From: Spongilla lacustris
Taxonomy: Eukaryota > Porifera > Demospongiae > Spongillida > Spongillidae
Direction of reading: 5' to 3'
Assembly (NCBI GenBank): GCA_949361645.1
Contig: OX442424.1
Coordinates: 140,001-204,000 of the forward strand
Length of the DNA stretch: 64,000 nt
In this document: positions 24,015-33,519 of the stretch, piece by piece
Layout of the letters: each line of letters opens with the position of its first letter
Numbering within the stretch: the first letter of the stretch is position 1
Made by a program: the position numbers and the translations under genes
The notes under the pieces: model-generated
Database searches by the model: none
What the model saw: only the letters and a program-made list of their open reading frames with translations
What the model was told of the DNA's origin: nothing

Positions 24015-26285
24015 AAGGGATAGCTGTAGGACCAGCACAAGGGGTAGGGTGGAGTCCACTACAAAGAGAGTCCACTCCATGGCTGACTTTGTTCACTGTA
24101 AACAATAGCTGTAGGGTGCAGTACAGGGTCGTAGGATGGAGTCCACTCCATAGTACAGGGTAGGGTGGAGTCCATTCAAAAGAGGGTGATCACTGTAAGG
24201 AACAGCTGTACGGTGCAGCCATATGGGTAGGGTGGAGCCCACTGAATAGCACGGGGTAGGGTGGAGTGCATTAATAAGAAGGCCCACTCCATGGTTGACA
24301 CTGTTTGCTGTAAGGAATAGTTGGTTGTAGGGCATAGCACAGGGGGTAGGGTGGAGTCCACTCAATCGTACACAGTAGGGTGGAGTCCACTCAATCGTAC
24401 ACAGTAGGGTGGAGTGCATTAATAAGAGGGCCCACTCCATTGTTGACACTGTTTGCTGTAAGGAATAGTTGGTTGTAGGGCGTAGCACAGGGGTTAGGGT
24501 GGAGTCCACTCAATCGTACAGAGTGGGTAGAGTGCATTAATAAGAGGGCCCACTCCATGGTTGTCACTGTTCGCTGTGTAGTTGTAGGGTGTAGCACAGG
24601 TGGTAGGGTTGAGTCCCCTCAATCATACGCAGTAGGGTGGAGTGCATTAATAAGAGGGCCCAGTCCATGTTTGACACTGTTTGCTGTAAGGAATAGTTGT
24701 AGGGCGTAGCACAGGGGGTAGGGTGGAGTCCACTCAATCGTACAGAGTAGGGTGGGGTGCATTAATAAGAGGGCCCAGTCCATGGTTGACACTGTTCACT
24801 GTAAGGAATAGTTGTAGGGTGTAGCACAGGGGGTAGGGAGGAGTCCACTCAATCGTACTGAGTAGGGTAGAGTGCATTAATACCATGGTTGACACTGTTC
24901 ACTGTAAGGAATAGTTGTAGGGCGTAGCACAGGGGGTAGGGTGGAGTCCACTCAATCGTACAGAGTAGGGTGGGGTGCATTAATAAGAGGGCCCACTCCA
25001 TGGTTGACACTGTTCACTGTAAGGAATAGTTGTAGGGCGTAGCACAGGGGGTAGGGTGGAGTCCACTCAATCGTACAGAGTAGGGTGGAGTGCATTAATA
25101 AGAGGGCCCACTCCATGGTTGTCACTGTTCGCTGTGTAGTTGTAGGGCGTAGCACAGGTGGTAGGGTGGAGTCCACTCAATCATACACAGTAGGGTGGAG
25201 TGCATTAATAAGAGGGCCCACTCCGTGTTTGACACTGTTTGCTGTAAGGAATAGTTGTAGGGTGTAGCACAGGGGGTAGGGTGGAGTCCACTCAATCGTA
25301 CAGAGTAGGGTGCATTAATAAGAGGGCCCACTCCATGGGTTCACTGTAAGGAATAGTTGTAGTGCATAGCACAGGGGTTAGGGTGGAGTCCACTCAATCG
25401 TACTGAGTAGGGTAGAGTGCATTGATAAGAGGGCCCACTCCATTGTTGACACTGTTCACTGTAAGGAATAGTTGTGGGCGTAGCACAGGGGTTAGGGTGG
25501 AGTCCACTCAATCGTACAGAGTAGGGTAGAGTGCATTGATAAGAGGGCCCACTCCATTGTTGACACTGTTCACTGTAAGGAATAGTTGTAGGGCGTAGCA
25601 CAGGGGGTAGGGGTGGAGTCCACTCAATCGTACAGAGTAGGGTGCATTAATAAGAGGGCCCACTCCATGGGTTCACTGTAAGGAATAGTTGTAGTGCGTA
25701 GCACAGGGGTTAGGGTGGAGTCCACTCAATCGTACTGAGTAGGGTAGAGTGCATTGATAAGAGGGCCCACTCCATTGTTGACACTGTTCACTGTAAGGAA
25801 TAGTTGTGGGCGTAGCACAGGGGTTAGGGTGGAGTCCACTCAATCGTACAAAGTAGGGTAGAGTGCATTGATAAGAGGGCCCACTCCATTGTTGACACTG
25901 TTCACTGTAAGGAATAGTTGTAGGGCGTAGCACAGGGGGTAGGGTGGAGTCCACTCAATCGTACTGAGTAGGGTAGAGTGCATTGATAAGAGGGCCCACT
26001 CCATTGTTGACACTGTTCACTGTAAGGAATAGTTGTAGGGCGTAGCACAGGGGGTAGGGGTGGAGTCCACTCAATCGTACAGAGTAGGGTGGGGTGCATT
26101 AATAAGAGGGCCCACTCCATGGTTGACACTGTTCACTGTAAGGAATAGTTGTAGGGCGTAGCACAGGGGGTAGGGTGGAGTCCACTCAATCGTACAGAGT
26201 AGGGTGGGTTGCATTAGTAAGAGGGCCCACTCCATGGTTGACACTGTTCACTATAAGGAATAGTTGTAGGGCTTAGCACAGGGGT
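24015..26285 (-). repeat. TE-B right array of 115-bp units (about 20 copies)
   Basis: The same 115-bp unit as the left array in reverse orientation, for example GGGTAGGGTGGAGTCCACTC. Some units are shortened or duplicated, and two blocks around 25340-25620 and 25670-25960 are near copies. Confidence 0.9.
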
Positions 26286-27529
26286 AGGGCCCATTCAAAA
26301 CCACATCATGGCTGACACTGATCACTGTAAGGAATAGCTATAGAGTGCACTCCACAACTGCTTGCAAAGTTACATACTTGTCTGCCTGCATCTCAGCTGT
26401 CAGTGTCCACTGCTGTGAGATTCTACCATATGGTCCACCACACTACAGTTGTCTGCCTGCCATATGATGTCTGCCGCAGGGTCCACTGACTCAGTAGGGT
26501 CCCACTCAACACAGTATAGATGTCTACAGTAGAGTCCATTCCATACAGTACAGTGTTGATGGTAGTTGTTCCACTGTCTTCTGGACACACCTATAGATCT
26601 GTCTGCCGTCTCTACAGCTGTGTACTGCACTCTGGATTCCACTGTGGAATCCATTCCACAGCTGTGCCTGGCTTTGTTGATAGTATAGTTATGAACTTTT
26701 CCCTCTGGGGTCCATTACATAGCTGCCTGCCTGCCTGCTTTAGGTTTCGTCTGCTGTAGTGCTCATTCCACTGCTGTCTGCCGTAGGGTCCACTCCGCGT
26801 ACTGGTCACATGCAGTTACTCCACTGTCTGCTCCACAGCTATCTTCCATACTCCACAGCTGTCCACTATGGGATCCACTACTCGTCTGCAGCTATCTGCC
26901 ACAGATCGCTACCGCTCTCAAACTTCTTCGTCGGATTGATCTTATATCTTGTCGTCTTCGTACCGTTCGAAATCATACGCTCAAGTCAACGTCGAAACTT
27001 GAAGCGCAAAGCTTCTTCTGCAGGAAACAATTCAGCTAGGTCCCCAGACTATGGTAGTGGGTGGGGTGGTTGTTATAAATGTCCCAGCCCACAGGATGTA
27101 GTTGAATATTCATGTGCTTCGGTGAATGGAAGCGGTTCGCGTACGTACAACGGCGCGAGTCGAGCGGGAAAAATGTACCAACTTTGCACCACTGTATCTC
27201 CGTAACGGATGACATAAAAATTAACGAACAGAACAAATCGATAGGTATAGGACCTCTCTACCTACAAACCGAATTTGAAGCGATTTGATTACTCCTACAG
27301 AAAGTTATGGCGGGTTTGAACCCGATGGGGTATCGAACGTTGCAATACTGGCACGGAGCAAGTGCAAGACTCCAAAATATATTTTACTATAGGGAAATGG
27401 TGTAGTATGAAGTATTGAAAATAGGACGTTGATAGCGTTAACCGTTCGGAAGATATAGCGATTCAAAAGAGAAGCATTTTTATAACATTTTATATATATA
27501 TGCGAAGGGCAGTTTTCTCGGAGACTGTC

Positions 27530-27531
<2 letters not shown>
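26286..27531 (-). repeat. TE-B right outer arm
   Basis: Near-perfect inverse of 18679-19915. It ends with GAGACTGTCCC followed by a (TA)n run. Confidence 0.85.
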
Positions 27532-27566
<35 letters not shown>

Positions 27567-27731
27567 TATAATATACAAAATTATATAACCAATATTCATT
27601 ACTTTGTACTCCAGCCGACTATATATGTATTAATATTTCATATTAGCGTAACTACATCACTCTGATTTATATCTCATTTGGAATAATAAAATACACCATG
27701 CATACTTTAAGAAGAGCTATAGTCAGCCATT

Positions 27732-27794
27732 TTTTGCTTACTGTTACTGCATGGCCGGCCGACTATATATATAAGGTATATACATATAATGTAT
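27732..27794. repeat. Left 64-bp direct repeat around the small gene
   Basis: The block with TTGCTTACTGTTACTGCATG and GGCCGGCCGACTATA recurs at 28687-28750 in the same orientation with one short indel. The pair brackets a 0.9-kb segment holding the promoter palindromes and the small gene. Confidence 0.75.
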
Positions 27795-27826
27795 ATGTTC
27801 CGCACGGATGCGTAACCATCGACCGG

Positions 27827-27874
27827 TTACGTAACCGGACGGCCGGTTACGTAACCGGATGGCCCGTTACGTAA
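27827..27874. promoter_or_regulatory. Three TTACGTAA palindromes at 20-bp spacing
   Basis: TTACGTAA occurs at 27827-27834, 27847-27854 and 27867-27874, each within a longer GGTTACGTAACC-type palindrome. TTACGTAA is the known optimal core for PAR-bZIP/E4BP4 factors. Exact 20-bp spacing places the sites on one face of the helix. They lie 60-106 bp before the ATG at 27933. Binding itself is inferred. Confidence 0.5.
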
Positions 27875-27932
27875 CCGGCCGATGGTGCTGGGCACGAGAT
27901 AATAGCACATGTCATAGAATTTGTGCTTTACA

Positions 27933-28609
27933 ATGAGTTCGAGTGAAAAAGAAGAGTTTGATACTTATGTACAGCGTACATTTCCGCAAGATGCTCCAAG
28001 GTCACGAAGTGCTGTCATCAGTGAAGCGTATGGGAAAAGGATTATCTCATATCTGAAGGGAAATTCTGAGGACGATAAGCATTTTCGTCACCTGGTGAAG
28101 CGCAGTGGATTTCGGTTGCTTGACTTTCCAGAAGCAGGCATTCGAGACGCGCTAGTTGTGGCCGTCAAGGAAGATAAGGAAGTAGGTTATTTGTTGTTTA
28201 TCTCACAATTTTGTAGCTAATGTAGCAGCTAGTTGGCTACATATAGCATTGTAGCGTTTGTATAAAAAATACTACAACGGTTGAAGGGTACGTTTGATGA
28301 AGAACAACTTGATGAAAAGGATGGTGACATAATTGATGATGAAGTGGTCAAAGAAGAAGATGAGTGCAATATTGATGAATCAATTACCGAAGACATCAAA
28401 CAGGAAACATACAATGAAGAAGATCAGAATGAGCTGCTGAAGTGTGAAATGAGTATGCAGCAACAGGTAATGCAGCAGCTCACAGATACACATTATCATA
28501 ATCCTCTTTTTGTACAATGTAGGGAAATTTCACTGTATTGGCGGCTAACACTCAGGAGGAGCTTGCTGCAGATGCAGAGGATACCAGTGAACCAACTGCA
28601 TGGGCTTGA
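27933..28609 (+). CDS. Small three-exon gene, uncharacterised; acidic C-terminal half
   Basis: Exons 27933-28181, 28287-28466 and 28523-28609 join in phase 0 with GT-AG introns of 105 and 56 bp, giving 171 residues. The first acceptor is weak in pyrimidines, the second is good. Exon 1 (MSSSEKEEFDTYVQRTFPQD...) has a basic-aromatic segment, KHFRHLVKRSGFRLLDF, which faintly recalls the N-terminal region of KRBA2-like integrase-derived proteins; this is from memory and unproven. Residues 84-143 are very acidic (Asp/Glu), and exon 3 is also acidic (EELAADAEDTSEP) ending at TGA. No integrase core follows, so it may be a truncated transposon gene or a small regulatory protein. It sits downstream of three bZIP-type palindromes and between 64-bp direct repeats. 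Confidence 0.5.
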
Positions 28610-28686
28610 AGAAACACATTCAGAGTCATTATTGCCTAGATCCCTGTCCACTCAAAAGAAACATCTCGAGATACGTAAGAAGAATT

Positions 28687-28750
28687 TTTTGCTTACTGTT
28701 ACTGCATGGCCGGCCGACTATAAATATATAAGGTATATACATATAATGTA
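28687..28750. repeat. Right 64-bp direct repeat
   Basis: Second copy of the block at 27732-27794, 955 bp downstream. Confidence 0.75.
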
Positions 28751-29339
28751 TACAATAAAATAATTAAAATGCATGCGCATAACTACTATATATACATTAC
28801 CGTTTCAAGTATCTTCATCTCATTTTAAAAAAATATATAGCTATCTGTAAAGGAGCTTCTTAATATATATGGCGGTGACTGATGACAGTGGAGCACTGCT
28901 GATGAACTTGTCGGACGGTGTCAGTTGTGCATGGGGTGCATGAATGGTAAATAATCGTACACCCCGTCGGAAGACAAATCGGTATAATCTGCGGTGGTTA
29001 TATATAATATTATTATTATCATTATATATAATATATCTTTGATACTGCATGGTAATATCCATGCAGGGGACAGAGCTAGGGGGTTGATTACACACAAACA
29101 GAAAACCAAATTCTTTCAATGTGGCGATAAATTAAAATCATTCATCGATTGCACCGTTGCATGCCCGCGTGCACGCACGCCCTACTTATATAACCAATAT
29201 TCATTGTTCACAGGAGGCGCGCTCAACCACAACGCATAAACCGCTTCATCGCAGCTAGCTCGCGGTGCGAACTCTCTCTCACATTGCCAGACGGCCTTAA
29301 ATATAAGTTTGACACTCGTGAAACTATACTTCACATATA
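28751..29339. other. AT-rich spacer without a gene
   Basis: Contains ATAT runs and the marker ATAACCAATATTCATT (29190) that recurs at 27575, 30604 and 31670. No gene is supported. Confidence 0.4.
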
Positions 29340-29592
29340 TATACAACCTTGCCTCATGGGTACACAAGTCCTCATTTCCCTACCTCCGCGGTTCAACTCT
29401 AACGTGCGCCCCGCCCCCTTTCTCTCTGAAACGTCACGCGATGCTTCTGTACAACGCAATACGGATCCATTATCATCAAGTATGCATATTGAGCAAATCT
29501 TATACAACCGCTTGTGCTCAGCTTACATACAAAACAAAAGGTTAATACAACCAATTATAACCGCAGACTGAAAACTGATACGACGAGAGACT

Positions 29593-29600
29593 TTATAAAA
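29593..29600 (+). promoter_or_regulatory. TATA box, unit 1
   Basis: TTATAAAA followed after a few bases by GGTCCACG, the same context as in the other units. A start near the following TCAG is possible. Confidence 0.4.
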
Positions 29601-30025
29601 GAAAGGTCCACGCTAGCTTAGACGTTTCGTGTTCAGCTCATACTTTAGTAACTACGGTCCCATTTCACTGTTCAATCACGTGATTCCACTAGGAAGAAGG
29701 GGCGGGGGTGAGGATTCTCAGTATACCCGTTTGAGCGTGAGTGCCTAATCAACATGACCAGCTCAAATTAAAAGGCCCGGTGGTTTCTTAACGTTCCACG
29801 TTGCTTATACAGGCATTACGCTTACTATTGGGCGAGTTTTAGGCAAACGCCATAGTTGTTACCATACCGGTTCAACAAAGTCAATCGGCCTTCCTCGGGT
29901 AGGGAGGGCCTCCAGATTCCCGGATTCTTAGTATTCAACCTTTTCCCTACCGACCGGTTTGCCTTGTGAGTCTCGTGTGCTCAAGATCATAGGACCGCAG
30001 GCGGTCAAACTCGAGGACTTACACC

Positions 30026-30136
30026 ATATCGGTATGGGCAGATGTATGGTGCGTGGGTGGCTAAACCCAGCCTCCTACCCAATGGTTTGGTAGGAGGCGG
30101 AGCTTAACGCCTACGCTCCATACAAATGCCCATATC
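30026..30136. repeat. Long hairpin of the 1.07-kb unit (also 31090-31200, 32164-32274)
   Basis: Left arm from ATGGGCAGATGTATGG to CCTCCTACC pairs with GGTAGGAGG through CCATACAAATGCCCAT, about 45 bp per arm with a 9-bp loop and a few mismatches. It is the best preserved part of all three full units, which would fit a folded RNA or a small palindromic element. Confidence 0.65.
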
Positions 30137-30661
30137 GTTTAGGTGAAAGCCATTGAATCTGCCAGCCGACGGTCCCCTCATCTTACACGCCCATGACTCA
30201 GAAAGCAAAGCAATAGGTACACAAAAGGTTGTACTACAAGAAACTGGAAATCACAGGGCCCTCCCGCCCTCGGCTAGGCACATCTGAGCTCTTGTACTGA
30301 ATGGTAACATGTATGGGATCTTACAAAAAGTACCACTACCAGGTCTTGTTTACTTCATATAAGGTACAACCTTGCCTCAGAGATGGGTCCACAAGTCTTC
30401 CCCCACTCCCCACACCCCTCCACCCGCGGCTATCTTGTCAACTTAGCAAACGTGCGCCCCGCCTTCTTTCTCTCTGGATCGTCACGTGATCCTTTGTATA
30501 ACGTAATACGGATCTCATGTAAGCATGCATGTCGAGCAAACGTTTTACAACCGCTTGTACTCGGCTTATTATTTGAGACGAGAATAAAATATTATGATAT
30601 TTATATAACCAATATTCATTGGAGATGCGGGCCGTGGCGTATGCAGAGACGAGAGACTGTG

Positions 30662-30670
30662 TATATAAAA
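30662..30670 (+). promoter_or_regulatory. TATA box, unit 2
   Basis: TATATAAAA precedes CGGTCCACG and a TTCAGTTCAC initiator-like sequence. Confidence 0.4.
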
Positions 30671-31726
30671 CGGTCCACGTTTTGTCTTCAGTTCACACTT
30701 TAGTAACTACAGCCCCTGTTGGACGCAATCACACAGTTTAATCACGTGATTCCGCTAGGAAGAAGGGGCGGGGGCTGAAGTTCCCGGTACCCGCTTGAGC
30801 GTGGCTGTATAGTCAACATGACCAGCTCAAATTAAAAGGCCAGGTGATTTCTTAACGTTCCATGTTGACTATATAAGTATTACGCTTAGTATTGTGCGAG
30901 TTTTAGGCACACGCCATACTAGTAACCATACTAGTTCAACGACGTCAATCTACCTTCCTCGGGTAGGGAGAGCCTCTAGATTCCCGGATTCTTAGTATTC
31001 AACCTTTTCCCTACCGACCGGTTTGCCTTGTGAGTCTAGTGTGCTCAAGATCATAGGACCGCAGGCGGTCAAACTCGAGGACTTACACCATATCGGTATG
31101 GGCAGATGTATGGTGCGTGGGTGGCTAAACCCAGCCTCCTACCCAATGGTTTGGTAGGAGGCGGAGCTTAACGCCTACGCTCCATACAAATGCCCATATC
31201 GTTTAGGTGAAAGCCATTGAATCTGCCAGCCGACGGTCCCCTCATCTTACACGCCCATGACTCAGAAAGCAAAGCAATAGGTACACAAAAGGTTGTACTA
31301 CAAGAAACTGGAAATCACAGGGCCCTCCCGCCCTCGGCTAGGCACATCTGAGCTCTTGTACTGAATGGTAACATGTATGGGATCTTACAAAAAAGTACCA
31401 CTACCAGGTCTTGTTTACTTCATATAAGGTACAACCTTGCCTCAGAGATGGGTCCACAAGTCTTCCCCCACTCCCCACACCCCTCCACCCGCGGCTATCT
31501 TGTCAACTTAGCAAACGTGCGCCCCGCCTTCTTTCTCTCTGGATCGTCACGTGATCCTTTGTATAACGTAATACGGATCTCTTGTAAGCATGCATGTCGA
31601 GCAAACGTTTTACAACCGCTTGTACTCGGCTTATTATTTGAGACGAGAATAAAATATTATGATATTTATATAACCAATATTCATTGGAGATGCGGGCCGT
31701 GGCGTATGCAGAGACGAGAGACTGTG

Positions 31727-31735
31727 TATATAAAA
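31727..31735 (+). promoter_or_regulatory. TATA box, unit 3
   Basis: TATATAAAA in the same context as unit 2; a 9-bp insertion lies just downstream. Confidence 0.4.
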
Positions 31736-32693
31736 CGGTCCACGTTTATTACGTTTTGTCTTCAGTTCACACTTTAGTAACTACAGCCCCTGTTGGACGC
31801 AATCACACAGTTTAATCACGTGATTCCACTAGGAAGAAGGGGCGGGGGCTGAGGTTCCCGGTACCCGCTTGAGCGTGGCTGTATAGTCAACATGACCAGC
31901 TCAAATTAAAAGGCCAGGTGATTTCTTAACGTTCCATGTTGACTATATAAGTATTACGCTTAGTATTGTGCGAGTTTTAGGCACACGCCATACTAGTAAC
32001 CATACTAGTTCAACGACGTCAATCTACCTTCCTCGGGTAGGGAGAGCCTCTAGATTCCCGGATTCTTAGTATTCAACCTTTTCCCTACCGACCGGTTTGC
32101 CTTGTGAGTCTAGTGTGCTCAAGATCATAGGACCGCAGGCGGTCAAACTCGAGGACTTACACCATATCGGTATGGGCAGATGTATGGTGCGTGGGTGGCT
32201 AAACCCAGCCTCCTACCCAATGGTTTGGTAGGAGGCGGAGCTTAACGCCTACGCTCCATACAAATGCCCATATCGTTTAGGTGAAAGCCATTGAATCTGC
32301 CAGCCGACGGTCCCCTCATCTTACACGCCCATGACTCAGAAAGCAAAGCAATAGGTACACAAAAGGTTGTACTACAAGAAACTGGAAATCACAGGGCCCT
32401 CCCGCCCTCGGCTAGGCACATCTGAGCTCTTGTACTGAATGGTAACATGTATGGGATCTTACAAAAAAGTACCATACCAGGTCTTGTTTACTTCATATAA
32501 GGTACAACCTTGCCTCAGAGATGCACACGTCCCCCTTGGATGCTTAGGCCGCGTATTCACTTTATAACCCGCTCGTTTCTTGCAGCATGCACCACGCCCC
32601 CGCTCTCTATGAATCGTCACGTGATACTATTCGCACACGCCGATCTATTCTTCTTTTGCAATATTATTGCAACCCTATGCAGCTGCATAAGTC

Positions 32694-33492
32694 TACCCTA
32701 ACCCTAAGTGCGCGCAATACTTGCTGTATAATAATTGATGGAACTCATGGCTTTTGGTACCAACTTTGGATGAATGTAGCAGCCGAACGCTTCGTGACAG
32801 AGCCACCATACCGGGTGCTCGGTCTCTCTTGGTGGATCCACTTCGGCAGCCGGGTTAGTTTCGAGCGAGAGACGTACGGTCATGGAGATCAATGAGGGTG
32901 TTTTAGTCACTCTTAGTCGCGGTGCTGTATGGGAACGCAAGGTCCGATGACCAAACGAAACCCATTGCCCCACAGCCCGTCGTCTGCATAGTGCATCAGA
33001 GCTACCACAGCGCAGCAAAATGTCTTAGCGTTGGAGAAAAGACGGTTTGTTGGCCTGCATGACGTCATTGCTGCATAGATGGGAAGAGTTGTACAGGGAT
33101 AGCAACAAACACACTTAGTTTCAAATGGGGTGTATGCCCATCTGCATATGGTCTTTGTTATAGGCTTGGGCTGACAGCGATTAAGTGAACCCATTTCATG
33201 TATTATGTATATATATTTTACGGTTTCTCCTCATACATATGCAGTCGTACCCAACTATGGCCCATATCAGTGGATGGGGGACAGTCAATGTGCTTTCCCG
33301 GCTAAGCATTGTGGACATCGTGTGTCAACTGCAGAAGTGAACAATTTCAATTTGTGTATTCTGTGTGCTCAGTATTGCTATGTTGAAAAAATTAATAAAT
33401 TTCTACGCCGAACTCTGCCGTCAGAATTCGATGTTGGATGCTGATCCGCTCAGCGACTTTTATGAGAAATAGGTGCCTTACCCTAACCCTAA
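32694..33492. other. Segment bracketed by TACCCTAACCCTAA
   Basis: TACCCTAACCCTAA occurs at 32694 and 33480 in the same orientation around about 770 bp. The enclosed sequence has frames of up to 104 codons on both strands but no recognisable domain. The motif equals two animal telomere repeats; it could be an interstitial remnant or a junction repeat. Confidence 0.4.
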
Positions 33493-33519
33493 AGGTCAAA
33501 AAATGGGACACCTGAAAAT

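Larger units (their letters stand above)
18679..27531. mobile_element. TE-B: 8.85-kb foldback element sharing TE-A ends
   Basis: The two halves are inverted copies: outer unique arms 18679-19915 and 26286-27531, then a 115-bp repeat in opposite orientation on each side, then a 0.9-kb centre. Outer arms are almost identical; the 148-codon frame at 19451-19005 (minus) and 26759-27205 (plus) differs at one residue. The outer 450 bp match the TE-A terminal repeats. Both ends abut (TA)n. There is no transposase, so mobilisation by a TE-A-type protein is the natural inference. Long inverted repeats made of tandem subrepeats are the hallmark of foldback elements. Confidence 0.7.
29340..32650. repeat. 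Tandem 1.07-kb units with TATA box and hairpin
   Basis: Units start near ACAACCTTGCCTCA at about 29343, 30367, 31432 and 32507 (the last truncated). The second and third are almost identical; the first differs by about 15% in its front half and is nearly identical in its back half. Measured between hairpins, the spacing is 1064 and 1074 bp. Each full unit has a CCAAT-like motif, a TATA box, a CACGTG E-box about 75 bp further, and then a long hairpin. The frames of 95-134 codons in the front part are not maintained in the first copy and look incidental. Confidence 0.8.
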
